NCBI GenBank assembly: GCA_964486075.1
Contig: CAZALU010000014.1
Span: 1-50,237 of the forward strand
Source: JAHIJO01 sp964486075
Lineage (GTDB): Bacteria; Verrucomicrobiota; Kiritimatiellia; JAAZAB01
DNA: 50,237 nt
Direction: 5' to 3'
In this document: in pieces, positions 37,634-46,143 of the stretch
How the letters are laid out: each line of letters begins with the position of its first letter
Position numbering within the stretch: position 1 is the first letter of the stretch
The notes under the pieces: model-generated
What the model saw: only the letters and a program-made list of their open reading frames with translations
The model's database searches: none
What the model was told of the DNA's origin: nothing
Translations under genes and position numbers: made by a program

Positions 37634-37709
37634 TGGAGCCCACGAACGGGATCGAACCGTCGACCTCATCCTTACCAAGGATGTGCTCTACCAACTGAGC
37701 TACATGGGC
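37634..37709 (-). tRNA. trnT: tRNA-Thr (anticodon GGT)
   Basis: 76 nt including an encoded 3' CCA (37634-37636). Acceptor stem GCCCATG/CGTGGGC, D arm TAGCTCAGTTGGTAGAGCA, anticodon stem CATCC/GGATG enclosing TTGGTAA, T arm GGTTCGATCCC. It lies 79 bp before tuf and is probably co-transcribed. Confidence 0.96.
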
Positions 37710-38224
37710 CAATATCCATGGTTTTGTCTGAGGACCATAAACGCAAAACGCCCCCGCTACCTTCATTGCCCGCCCTTTGCGGAGCGATCAATCAAGCCAT
37801 CGAAACACACCAAACGGCCCGCTAGCGCCGCTAAACTATTAATGCCGATAAACGATTTGAAAAATACGAAACAGCGAACATACCTATTTTTTAAAATCTG
37901 TCAATAAGTTTTTTGAATTATATTTCGTCCCGTGTTCATGCGGTTTAGACTGCATCCCATTTGGCGGCCAGAATTCGGACAAGACAAAATAATTTTTGAG
38001 GCCGCCCACGCGGACGCGACGGAACGCGTCCCGCCAATTCAAAAACCTGTCCGTTAACGCGACTATTACAGGGCCACCCCGATCACACAAGGGCATCGGG
38101 ATCGTGGCCGTCTTCAGCAGGAGTTTTGCAAGAGCCTCTTTTATAAACGCATTATGGCGCAGCCAAACGTCAACCTGCAATCCGTTCCGAAAAACTCCGA
38201 TCGTATGCGGAACCGATATTATTT
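37710..38224. other. 515-bp spacer upstream of tRNA-Thr/tuf
   Basis: I see no convincing gene. It holds the promoter at 37877-37904, a ~160-nt untranslated leader, and a hairpin GGACGCG (38012-38018)/CGCGTCC (38025-38031). A 98-codon open frame on the minus strand (37884-38180) has no recognisable domain and runs into the promoter. Confidence 0.55.
37877..37904 (-). promoter_or_regulatory. Probable main promoter of the tRNA-Thr-tuf-rpmG... array
   Basis: Minus strand: perfect -35 TTGACA (37899-37904), 16-bp AT-rich spacer, -10 TATGTT (37877-37882). Predicted start is near 37870, about 160 nt before tRNA-Thr. Confidence 0.6.
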
Positions 38225-38623
38225 TTACACAAAATGGGTTCTGAGATAGGCCAGGGCAGATTCAAGCGAAGGCAGTATTTTTGTACAATAGCGCACCATC
38301 CAGGGGCTGCAGTTCCGAAATTCGAATGGCGCAAAGGCCACAACGAACTTGCCCAAGTTATTCGAAGCATAAAAGACTTCCATGGCCGTCCCGATCGAAG
38401 CCTTGTTATAATTAACCAGCAGGATGTCGGCGGCGCGGATATCCTGAAGATCGAACTCCACGATTTCGTTGGCACTATCCACTTCGCGGTCCTTGAAATT
38501 ACGCCGCATGGGATCAAGGAGCCTGAAGTTTTTACCCAGTTTTTTGGATACGATCTTGCGCCATTCGCGAGCGTGGCCGGCGTGCTCCTCCATGATGGGC
38601 CCGCACAGGTACACTGTTTTCAT
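38225..38623 (-). CDS. Nucleoside 2-deoxyribosyltransferase-like protein
   Basis: 132 residues with the family outline: KTVYLCGPI at the N-terminus, IVEFDLQDIRAADILLVNYN in the middle, and SIGTAMEVFYASNNLGKFVV, where Glu82 matches the catalytic nucleophile position. Family members cleave the N-glycosidic bond of (deoxy)nucleosides or related nucleotides; the true substrate is unknown. A GAGAGGAG site precedes the ATG. It stands alone, divergent from the mtaB-like gene. Confidence 0.8.
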   Translation of the reverse strand: MKTVYLCGPIMEEHAGHAREWRKIVSKKLGKNFRLLDPMRRNFKDREVDSANEIVEFDLQDIRAADILLVNYNKASIGTAMEVFYASNNLGKFVVAFAPFEFRNCSPWMVRYCTKILPSLESALAYLRTHFV

Positions 38624-38646
38624 ATACTCCTCTCTTCCCCTGAAAA

Positions 38647-38719
38647 TATAGTGTTTCAGATAAATAAGATAACAATGCGAGACGAAGTTCTAAGGAAGTT
38701 AATTACCTGAACATCTATG
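38647..38719. repeat. MITE-like repeat, uninterrupted copy A
   Basis: About 73 bp beginning TATAGTGTTTCAGATAAATAA-like and ending TTAATTACCTGAACATCTATGG-like, with the centre GAGACGAAGTTCTAAGG. The two ends are imperfect inverted repeats (CAGATAA versus TTACCTG). A second copy at 46975-47146 matches closely on both sides but is interrupted in the middle. No coding capacity. Confidence 0.8.
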
Positions 38720-38837
38720 GTAGCGGGCGGTTGTCAAAATCCACAACAGGTTGTTGATAGGTTGCGTTATATGGATACCCATGTTGTTTTTTTTCGTCTT
38801 CCCTTGGTCGATAACCTGATTACTATAGCATGCCGTA

Positions 38838-40145
38838 ATGAATCCCACAACTGTCTCATTTAAAACTATTGGGTGCCGGCTCAACCAAGCGGAAACCGCC
38901 AGGATCCGCGCGAGCTTCGAAGCCGCGGGTTACCTCACGGCGCCGTTCGGCGAAGCCTGCGATGTCAGCATTATTCATGGCTGCCTGGTGACCGCCAAGG
39001 CCGAAAAGAACAGCCTGCGCCTGGCGCGTTTTATCAAGCGCAGCCACCCGAGAACATTCGTCGTCATCGCCGGCTGCGTGGCCGAGGTTGGCGGCGAGTC
39101 CGTCCGCCGGGCGGCCGGGGCCGATATGGCCGCGGGCCAGCAGGACAAATACGTCCTGCCGGCCCTGCTTGCCCGCCATGGGTTTCCGGACAACACCCCA
39201 ACATCTCCGCCTAAAGCTACCCAACCCCTCCATGGAGGTGAGTATGGTCCTGTCTTGATGCCCCGCTTCGATACCAAGCGGGCCATCGTCAAAATCCAGG
39301 ACGGGTGTGAATTCGGTTGTGCCTACTGTATCGTACCGCGGGCCCGCGGCCGGTGCCGGAGTCGGCCGATGCCTGAAATCCTAGACGAAATCTGTGGGCT
39401 GTCCGAAGTCGGGCATCGCGAGATCGTCCTGACCGGTGCCAACATCGGGTGTTACAACGACCATGGCCGGAGGCTGGCCGACCTGTTAGAACTGGTGGAA
39501 ACAAAGACCCCGCTGGAGCGGATGCGAATCAGCTCCCTTGAGATCACAACGGCCGAGCGGACGGTCATCGATTTCATGGCCGGCTCAAAGAAGCTGTGCC
39601 GCTTCCTGCACCTGCCCCTGCAAAGCGGGTGCGACACAGTTCTGGCCGCCATGGGCCGCCGCTACACCATGCACCAATATCGGGCAACGATCGAATATGC
39701 TTTGCAAAAAATCGGTGCGTTCGGCCTGGGCACGGATGTACTCGTCGGCTTTCCTGGTGAAGATATCGCAGCGTTTAACGAAACTGAACAGTGCCTGGCT
39801 AGCCTCCCGTTCAGTAACCTGCATGTCTTCACTTACAGCCCGCGCCCGGGCACTCCGGCTGCCGGCCGGACTGGCCAAGTTGCCGAACTCGAAAAGCGAC
39901 GGCGCGCGGCGCGACTGAGCGAGCTGGGCAACCGCCGCCGGATCGAGTTCGCCCGGCAATGGATCGGACGGGAAGTGCAAGTCCTGATCGAAACGGTGGA
40001 CGACTCTGGTCAAGGCACAGGCTGGACCGGCGAATATCTCCCGGCGCGAATCAGAGGACGACACCTCCGTCTCAACTCCGTGGTTCTTTTCCGGCCCGAG
40101 GACACAGAAGGTGAAGTGCTGATCGGGCACGCGCCGGGCGGTTGA
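38838..40145 (+). CDS. mtaB: MtaB-like tRNA methylthiotransferase (radical SAM)
   Basis: Likely converts t6A37 to ms2t6A37 in ANN-decoding tRNAs. 435 residues: the N-terminal MTTase domain has cluster cysteines Cys13 (GCRLNQAE), Cys49 and Cys80; the radical SAM motif CEFGCAYC gives Cys157, Cys161 and Cys164; a C-terminal TRAM-like domain follows (EVQVLIETVDDSGQG). The usual N-T-C at the second ligand is H-G-C here. The 117-140 linker is enriched in Pro/Thr. No Shine-Dalgarno sequence is visible before the ATG. MtaB is preferred over MiaB or RimO by overall motif style, but this was not tested by alignment. Confidence 0.87.
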   Translation: MNPTTVSFKTIGCRLNQAETARIRASFEAAGYLTAPFGEACDVSIIHGCLVTAKAEKNSLRLARFIKRSHPRTFVVIAGCVAEVGGESVRRAAGADMAAGQQDKYVLPALLARHGFPDNTPTSPPKATQPLHGGEYGPVLMPRFDTKRAIVKIQDGCEFGCAYCIVPRARGRCRSRPMPEILDEICGLSEVGHREIVLTGANIGCYNDHGRRLADLLELVETKTPLERMRISSLEITTAERTVIDFMAGSKKLCRFLHLPLQSGCDTVLAAMGRRYTMHQYRATIEYALQKIGAFGLGTDVLVGFPGEDIAAFNETEQCLASLPFSNLHVFTYSPRPGTPAAGRTGQVAELEKRRRAARLSELGNRRRIEFARQWIGREVQVLIETVDDSGQGTGWTGEYLPARIRGRHLRLNSVVLFRPEDTEGEVLIGHAPGG

Positions 40146-40165
40146 AAAAGAGCATAGCCCGCAAA

Positions 40166-40192
40166 GGCAGGGCGAAGCCTCAGGCTGAGCCG
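40166..40192 (+). repeat. Dispersed 27-bp repeat, copy 1
   Basis: GGCAGGGCGAAGCCTCAGGC then TGAGCCG. It matches 24 of 27 positions with the minus-strand sequence at 48709-48735 and about 21 of 27 at 48759-48785. Located just downstream of the mtaB-like gene. Confidence 0.65.
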
Positions 40193-40290
40193 CGGCGCCC
40201 GGAACGGCTCGGCAGAGAACCCTCTCCCGACCATTAAGATGTGGCTGAAATTAACAAAACGTTGGATAGGTTTCAGTCAGATTGAATTAG

Positions 40291-40308
40291 GACCGGCGAT
40301 TGCCGGTC
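40291..40308. terminator. Perfect stem-loop between convergent genes
   Basis: GACCGGC and GCCGGTC pair around a GATT tetraloop, between the ends of the mtaB-like and GH172 genes. GC-rich stem, followed on the + strand by AACTTTTACT; possible terminator. Confidence 0.45.
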
Positions 40309-40317
40309 AACTTTTAC

Positions 40318-40379
40318 TGTAGCCGACATCGCTGATGGCGGTCCTAATCCGAGGACCGCGACCATCGGTCGTGGCTACA
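40318..40379. repeat. 62-bp TGTAGCC...GGCTACA palindrome
   Basis: Outer ends TGTAGCC (40318-40324) and GGCTACA (40373-40379) are exact inverted repeats. The inner stem GCGGTCCT/AGGACCGC is perfect around AATCCG. Same ends and nearly the same size as the element at 3949-4011. Confidence 0.7.
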
Positions 40380-40413
40380 ACCCTTTGAAATTCCCGCGTT
40401 CAACAAGCTGTGT

Positions 40414-41514
40414 TCAAATCACTTCCAAATAATCCCGATCCGCCAGGGCCGGGAACGGCTGGTGCGGTTCGGCCTGGTACCAGTAGGCCACCGAGGCGAT
40501 ATCGTCCTGCAACGGCAGGTAACGGCCTTCGCTACGCCAGCCGATAGCCTGCATGGTGACCTTGAGGTCTTTGCCAAAGCGAACCGGGTCCATGATATGG
40601 AACCGGTACAAGCCATGCCGGTTGCCCGCCTTGCCGTCGCAGGCGCCCAGCGGGTACCCCAGGAACGGCGCGGAAAAATTCTGACCGAAGCACCAGGCGC
40701 CGCCGAAATAATCCTCGGTGCCCGTGCCACAAATCGTGGGATATTCGGCATCGCCATCGAGAAACATCTTGATCTCCCCTTCCCCCCACCAGCCCATGGA
40801 ATTTTGTTGCCAGGCCATGTAAGTGCCCACGTACTGGCCCCGGCCCTTGACGCCATCCAAGATCGTGTAGTCCTCCTTGTAGGATAAGGGATTGGTGCGC
40901 CGAAACTGCGCGTGAAAATAGGCCTCCTCGGGATCCACCACGCCCAGGGCGTAATTAATAGCATAGAAAAATCCGCCGCAATCTGCTGGAGCGCGGTTCT
41001 CCACCGTCATTCGCGCGTGCTTACGGAACGGCATGGGGAAATAACAATTCAGGCCGCCGGCGGGATTAACATTAATGGGCATGGATAGGATATTGGTCCG
41101 GGTCTTCCAACCGTTGCAGAACAAATCGCCCAGCGGACTTTCGACACTCGGCGTCTTCTCGCCATCCCAGTACATCCGGACAACCACATCGCGAAAACAC
41201 TTATCGCTCGCCGTGATCCAGATATGCTGGATGACGCCAGGCCCGTCAACATCCATCAAGGTCGTCGTAGCGCCTTGGGGCAGGGTAATGCAGGGACGCA
41301 CCTTCCAGGTCCGACCCAGGTCGCGCGCGCACTGATTAGGGCCTTCCCATTTCTGGCCGATCTTCGCCACTTCCGGCTGGGGCGTGGCGCTGACTTCCGC
41401 CATCCCGCCGCGGCCTTTTTCGCCGTACACGTTTTCTGCGGTGATGGACCGCGTAACCGATTTGGACATCCGGCTGATGGAACCCAGACCGCAGAACAGA
41501 GATTCAACCGACAT
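40414..41514 (-). CDS. GH172 (DUF2961) family protein, probable glycoside hydrolase
   Basis: 366 residues matching the DUF2961/GH172 family, whose characterised members act on alpha-fructofuranosides or D-arabinofuranosides. Landmarks: GPGVIQHIWIT near 91-101, DVVVRMYWDGEKTPSVESPL at 109-128, and the core WWGEGEIKMFLDGD...GTGTEDYFGG (242-272), whose Glu247 and Glu267 are candidates for the catalytic pair. The ATG at 41514 follows GAGGTGAT; the frame remains open upstream without homology. No signal peptide, so it should be cytoplasmic. It lies 110 bp downstream of the MEMO-like gene. Confidence 0.88.
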   Translation of the reverse strand: MSVESLFCGLGSISRMSKSVTRSITAENVYGEKGRGGMAEVSATPQPEVAKIGQKWEGPNQCARDLGRTWKVRPCITLPQGATTTLMDVDGPGVIQHIWITASDKCFRDVVVRMYWDGEKTPSVESPLGDLFCNGWKTRTNILSMPINVNPAGGLNCYFPMPFRKHARMTVENRAPADCGGFFYAINYALGVVDPEEAYFHAQFRRTNPLSYKEDYTILDGVKGRGQYVGTYMAWQQNSMGWWGEGEIKMFLDGDAEYPTICGTGTEDYFGGAWCFGQNFSAPFLGYPLGACDGKAGNRHGLYRFHIMDPVRFGKDLKVTMQAIGWRSEGRYLPLQDDIASVAYWYQAEPHQPFPALADRDYLEVI

Positions 41515-41624
41515 GATATCACCTCTTATATGTGTCTCACAGTCAATCCAGCATGCTGCTAAGTTAAGCCATTTTTCAAAATTCCTTCTTGGAGGCTTGC
41601 TCTTAGATTTTCGCAATTTATCCA

Positions 41625-42584
41625 TCATTTCTGCGGCGCGACGAAAACGACGGAGCCGTAGCCGACGACCCACTGACCGCGGCTTTCCGGGAAATCGTCG
41701 CCGCTGTTGCGGTAATAAAGCACCTTGCCCTCCTTGCAACCTTGATCCCTGGCGAACCCCATGGCCACGGCCACCGGCGCCATGCCGCAGAAGATCTGAT
41801 GCCGGGCGCTCCACTGGGCCAGCAGTCCCTTAGTATCCATAGCGGCCACTAATTGCAGGGTCTTTTTATCGATTCGTGTGACCAGATCATAGTCCGGGTC
41901 ATGCAGCATATCGGAACTGGCGATGACCAGGATGCGTTTCTTCGACGCCAGTTCGGCCAGGGCCGCAACCAAGCTGTCGATAGTCTCCGGATCGTGGTCG
42001 CCAAGGAGGCCCACAACCAGGCGGGCATCCGGCAGGGCCACCTGTACGAACGGCACCTCGTTTTCCGCCGAATGCTCCCCGTTATGCGGACGGTAGTCCA
42101 TCCGAATCGCCGGGCTTGACTTGAGAATTATCCCGGCGGCCTCCGTGTCAAGAATAGCTTCGCCGAGCGGGGTCAGGAGGGCATCACCGTCCATAAGCGC
42201 CAGCCCGGAAAAGGCAGAGCGGTGACTCATGCCAAGGATCACGACTGTCTCGGGGCCGGCGCCCTTCTGCGCCTGATCGCGAATCGCGCGAAAAACATAG
42301 CCGGCAACCGGCCCGGAATATTCGTATCCGGCGTGCGGTGCGATTGCCGCCACAATACGGCCGGTGACCGTTGTCGCCTGCGCCCGATCGATAAAGCCGG
42401 CAACCATGGTCCGTAATTTTTCCGGATTGGCAGGGAACCAGCGACCGGCTCCCATCGCCTCATGTACCACCCGCTGGGTTTTTACATTCATTGTTTCCTC
42501 CCCCTGGCCGGAAAAGGCCAAGATCATGCACAGCCCCATGGCCGCGATTATTCGCGTCCGACAAAGTTGAATTTTATTTCGCAT
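41625..42584 (-). CDS. Exported MEMO-family (AmmeMemoRadiSam B-like) protein
   Basis: 319 residues. A signal peptide (RTRIIAAMGLCMILAFSG) is followed by a MEMO domain related to LigB dioxygenases: APHAGYEYSGPVAGYVFRA (His84), LGMSHR (His121), GEHSAENEVPFVQ (His171), ASSDMLHD and FCGMAPVAV (Cys266). The metal-site-like residues of MEMO are therefore kept. The partners of the AmmeMemoRadiSam system (AMMECR1 domain and radical SAM protein) are not in the window. Function is not established; a periplasmic location is inferred from the signal sequence. Confidence 0.82.
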   Translation of the reverse strand: MRNKIQLCRTRIIAAMGLCMILAFSGQGEETMNVKTQRVVHEAMGAGRWFPANPEKLRTMVAGFIDRAQATTVTGRIVAAIAPHAGYEYSGPVAGYVFRAIRDQAQKGAGPETVVILGMSHRSAFSGLALMDGDALLTPLGEAILDTEAAGIILKSSPAIRMDYRPHNGEHSAENEVPFVQVALPDARLVVGLLGDHDPETIDSLVAALAELASKKRILVIASSDMLHDPDYDLVTRIDKKTLQLVAAMDTKGLLAQWSARHQIFCGMAPVAVAMGFARDQGCKEGKVLYYRNSGDDFPESRGQWVVGYGSVVFVAPQK

Positions 42585-42886
42585 GTCGCCACCTACCGCC
42601 TACTCAAACCGCTAACGTAATGCTTCGGCTATGGGAGGGGTCACAGCGCAAGCATGACGGTAATCGTATCCATTTTAGCTAGGTATCTCATAGACCACCT
42701 GACACGGCAAAGGAGCACCCTGGCTGCACCCCATAACTGACCTTTGACCCGGCCACACACCCGATGCTGTTATTTAATATAGCATAGCTTCTCAGCTTGA
42801 AACATCAAGTTTTAAAACGAAGATCGAAAATGGGATTGCGGCTTCGGATAATATGGCTATATTAGCGGTCCTAAAAAGGAGATTGC
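42585..42886. other. 302-bp divergent intergenic region
   Basis: Lies between the MEMO-like gene (-) and the PL22-like gene (+). No ORF is convincing. A possible + promoter is TTGCGG (42836-42841), 16 bp, TATATT (42858-42863). CTTGA AACA TCAAG (about 42797-42810) is a small palindrome that could be an operator. All weak. Confidence 0.35.
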
Positions 42887-44347
42887 ATGCATGTGTGCGA
42901 TTCTGATTCACAGGCGAAAGCGGTAGGCAACGAATTATCCCCCGGCCGGAATCTGGTGCCCGCGGTCAAGCCGACGGCCCTGACCCTGGACTGGGCGGAA
43001 CGGGAATGGACAGACCCCTTGACCGGAGCGCGCATGGTGTGCCTCACGCCCCAGCGGGCAAGCCACTGCACGCTAAACTACTTTCGAATCAACATGTTCA
43101 CGGCTGACGGACGCTATGCCGTCTTCAGCGAGCATGAGGACATCCAATCCGGCAAGCTGAGCGGCCGGTGCCGTCTCTGGGCGCGCGACCTGATCTCGGG
43201 GGAATTGCGCTGTTACGGCGACTTACCGGCGGGCGAGGCGACGACCCATTGGGCCGTCGCTCCGCATTCACACAAGACACAGGTCGTGGACCAGACCGAC
43301 CCGCGCCACGGAACGATCATCCAATTCGACCTGGACAGCGGAACCTCCCATCGGATCGATCCCTCCCGGGATTTGCCGGATATATTTGACGGATCCTTGT
43401 CGGCCGACGAGCGTTACCTTTACACCTACCACTTTCGGGAGAAGGGCTCTTTGCGAAGCAGCATGCCCTACCACGAGTGGGTAGCCATGATGTGCAGTCA
43501 GCCGGGCACCCAAGAGATGGTGAGAGTGGACATGCAAACGGGGAAGGTGGAAACGGTCTTCGAGACCGACAAATGGCTCTTGACCCATCCCAACCCCCAC
43601 CCGCGAGACCCCGACCTGTTGATGTGCGCCCAGGAATATTGGGGTGCCAAGCTGGACTCCCGCTGGGGCGAGCCGCTGGAAAAGGAACGCATTCGGGTCC
43701 TCAACACGCGCAGCGGCCAATGGCTGAATACTAGCCGGCCAACACCACTGCAAGGCTCCCACGAGCACTGGGCTTACGCCAGCGGCCGGATTTATGCTCA
43801 CGCCGGCATTCATGACAACGTCACGCTCAATCGCCTGGATCTCGACGCCGGGACCTACGAAAGCTTCGTCTGCCCGCTCGGGGTCGGCAACACTTCCCAT
43901 GTCATGATAGCCCCCGACGAATCCTTCTTGGTGGGCGACGGCGAGAATTTTGACCGACATAATCTGACCTCGGAACTGCGCCAGCGCATCGAGGCGGCCA
44001 TCAGGGATGATCCCTGGCGGCGCGTGTGGTCGGAGTGGGGTCTGCGCAATCCCAACGGCGGGGAAACGATCTGGAAATATGAACTGCCGGAACACAATAT
44101 CTGGGATTACGACAGGTTCGCCCAGGATAAGACGCTGTTTTTTGCCGAACTGGCGGCGCATCCGGAGATGGCGGTGCGCACGACACCGATTTGTCGTTTC
44201 CGGACTCTATGCCGGAGCAAGCTGCTCGGCTACCGACTGGAGTCCAACGCCCATGTCACGCCGGACAGCCGCTGGGCGGTGTTCCAATCCTCCAGCGAGG
44301 ACGATTGGTTCGAGGTCTGGGCCGCACGAGTGCATGGTACGGAATGA
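42887..44347 (+). CDS. Oligogalacturonate lyase-like protein (PL22-type beta-propeller)
   Basis: 486 residues without signal peptide, resembling oligogalacturonate lyases, which cleave unsaturated pectin oligomers in the cytoplasm using a Mn-binding seven-bladed propeller. Histidine-rich motifs fit the family: THPNPHPRDPDLLMCAQEYW, GSHEHWAYASGR, GNTSHVMIAPD and ESNAHVTPDSRWAVFQSS near the C-terminus. Repeated blade-like segments (RYAVFSEHED, TIIQFDLDSG, MVRVDMQTGK) support a propeller. AGGAG lies 6 nt before the ATG. The real substrate may differ from pectin. Confidence 0.78.
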   Translation: MHVCDSDSQAKAVGNELSPGRNLVPAVKPTALTLDWAEREWTDPLTGARMVCLTPQRASHCTLNYFRINMFTADGRYAVFSEHEDIQSGKLSGRCRLWARDLISGELRCYGDLPAGEATTHWAVAPHSHKTQVVDQTDPRHGTIIQFDLDSGTSHRIDPSRDLPDIFDGSLSADERYLYTYHFREKGSLRSSMPYHEWVAMMCSQPGTQEMVRVDMQTGKVETVFETDKWLLTHPNPHPRDPDLLMCAQEYWGAKLDSRWGEPLEKERIRVLNTRSGQWLNTSRPTPLQGSHEHWAYASGRIYAHAGIHDNVTLNRLDLDAGTYESFVCPLGVGNTSHVMIAPDESFLVGDGENFDRHNLTSELRQRIEAAIRDDPWRRVWSEWGLRNPNGGETIWKYELPEHNIWDYDRFAQDKTLFFAELAAHPEMAVRTTPICRFRTLCRSKLLGYRLESNAHVTPDSRWAVFQSSSEDDWFEVWAARVHGTE

Positions 44348-44394
44348 TCCCGCAGTCTCCCCTCCCCGCCACGCGGCGCGCATGAGATTCGGGA

Positions 44395-44423
44395 TTGACA
44401 ACTTTTAGACCAGCTATCAGGAT
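44395..44423 (+). promoter_or_regulatory. Possible serA promoter
   Basis: A perfect -35 TTGACA (44395-44400) is followed after 17 bp by CAGGAT (3 of 6 consensus), ~60 bp before serA. The poor -10 leaves this uncertain. Confidence 0.3.
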
Positions 44424-44481
44424 GCTTTTTCCCATGCGAAGTGCAGCATGCCAGACTATATAAAATTAAGGGAACCATCTC

Positions 44482-46071
44482 ATGAAGAAAAAAGTTCTGA
44501 TCCCGACCAAGCTGGAAAGCTTAGCCCGCCAAACGCTCGAGACCCACGGCGGCTATACGGTAATCCAGGACGATAAGACTCCCCTGCCCGAGCTGGCCGC
44601 CAAGCATCCGGATGTCTACGCGCTCATCGTGCGCAGTGAAAAGATCACCCCCGCGGTTATCAACGCCCTGCCCGGTCTAAAAGTCATCGTGCGCGCCGGC
44701 ACCGGCTACGATACGATCGACATCAAATACGCCCGCAAAAAAGGCATCGATGTGATGAATACACCGGGCGCCAACTCCAACGCCGTGGCCGAGGAAGTGG
44801 TTGCCCTGATGCTCGCGGATGCCCGCCGGCTCGTCGAGGCCGACATGTCCGCGCGCGCCGGCAAGTGGGAAAAGAAAAAATTCATGGGCCGTGAGATCAC
44901 CGGCAAGACTGTTGGCATCGTCGGTCTGGGCAACATCGGCCAACTCGTTGCCAAACGCCTGGCCGGATTCGAGGTACGCCTGCTGGGCTACGACCCCATG
45001 ATCTCGCAGGACCGGGCCAACACCATGCGGGTGGAGCTGCTGGACCTGCCCCAGTTGTTCGAGCAATCCGATATTGTGACCCTGCATGTCCCGGAAAACA
45101 GCGAAACCCGCGGCCTGATCAACGCGAGCCTGCTGGGCCGGATGAAGGAAGGCGCCACCCTAATCAATTGCGCCCGCTCCGGTGTCGTTGACGAGAGCGC
45201 CCTGCGCAATATCAAGCTCGCCAAAAAACTGCGCTTCCTTAACGACGTCTACCCAGCGGACACCGAAGGACCGAAAAGCGTCGCCGACATCGCCGACATC
45301 ATGGTTCCGCACCTGGGCGCCAATACGCTGGAAGCCAACACCAATGCCGCGCGCCGCGCGGCCGAAGAATTGATTGAGCTCGACGATAAGGGCATTACCA
45401 GCTTCATCGTCAACCGCGACGTCCCCGAAGGCCTGGATAAGGCGTACGGGCAACTGGCCTATACAATCACCAAGCTTGGTCGGCACCTGATAGGCGCCAC
45501 CACGCAGCTCAAAACAATCGAAACCAGCTTCTATGGATCGCTGGAACCGTTTGGTGACTGGCTGATGATTCCCATTGTCACGGCGCTCGGCGACAAGATC
45601 GAACGACCCACAGACGGCAAGCTGGCCCACCAGCATTTGAAGGATATGGGCATTGAGATCATCAATCGCGCGCCGGATGCCAGTAAGGGATTCGATAATT
45701 CCATGACCATCGACCTGATCGGCACGCTGAACGTCGGCAACCTGCGGCGGGCCAGTATCCGCGGAACAGTGGTCGAGGGTGTGCTGATGCTCTCGCGCAT
45801 AAACGATTTTGACAAATTATACTTCGAGCCGCGTGGTCCGACGATATTTTTTATTTACGAGGACCGCCCGGGCATATTGGGCCAAATCGGCGTCAGCCTG
45901 GCAGGTGCCGACATCAACATCGAGGATGTGCGCAACCCCCATCACATAAAAGCCAACCAATCGCTGGCCATAATGCGGGTCAACAAGCCGGTGCCCGAAA
46001 AGGTGATGGATGAAATCAGTCGGTTGATCAAGGCTCAGTCCTCGTTCTATTACGATTTCGGCCAGCAATAA
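44482..46071 (+). CDS. serA: D-3-phosphoglycerate dehydrogenase
   Basis: First step of serine synthesis: 3-phosphoglycerate plus NAD to phosphohydroxypyruvate. The 529-residue long form has the NAD-binding GLGNIG (148-153), catalytic Arg232 (NCARSGVVDESAL), Glu262 and His277 (PHLGANT), an intervening domain and a C-terminal ACT domain (from ~452, FFIYEDRPGILGQIGVSLAG) that in related enzymes allows serine feedback. Confidence 0.95.
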   Translation: MKKKVLIPTKLESLARQTLETHGGYTVIQDDKTPLPELAAKHPDVYALIVRSEKITPAVINALPGLKVIVRAGTGYDTIDIKYARKKGIDVMNTPGANSNAVAEEVVALMLADARRLVEADMSARAGKWEKKKFMGREITGKTVGIVGLGNIGQLVAKRLAGFEVRLLGYDPMISQDRANTMRVELLDLPQLFEQSDIVTLHVPENSETRGLINASLLGRMKEGATLINCARSGVVDESALRNIKLAKKLRFLNDVYPADTEGPKSVADIADIMVPHLGANTLEANTNAARRAAEELIELDDKGITSFIVNRDVPEGLDKAYGQLAYTITKLGRHLIGATTQLKTIETSFYGSLEPFGDWLMIPIVTALGDKIERPTDGKLAHQHLKDMGIEIINRAPDASKGFDNSMTIDLIGTLNVGNLRRASIRGTVVEGVLMLSRINDFDKLYFEPRGPTIFFIYEDRPGILGQIGVSLAGADINIEDVRNPHHIKANQSLAIMRVNKPVPEKVMDEISRLIKAQSSFYYDFGQQ

Positions 46072-46143
46072 CGCTGCTCGGCGCTCAAGTCCCAGAGTCG
46101 TGACAGAGCCCGCTTGGCAAGCTGGTAAATCAGGAGAACGCTT

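Noticed and set aside
36295..37698. 467-codon open frame on the + strand
   Set aside because: Antisense to tuf and running into tRNA-Thr; a shadow of tuf codon usage.
37884..38180. 98-codon open frame on the - strand before tRNA-Thr
   Set aside because: No recognisable domain, includes a hairpin sequence, and overlaps the likely promoter at 37877-37904. Kept only as spacer content.
43268..44161. 297-codon open frame on the - strand
   Set aside because: Antisense to the PL22-like propeller; no domain seen.
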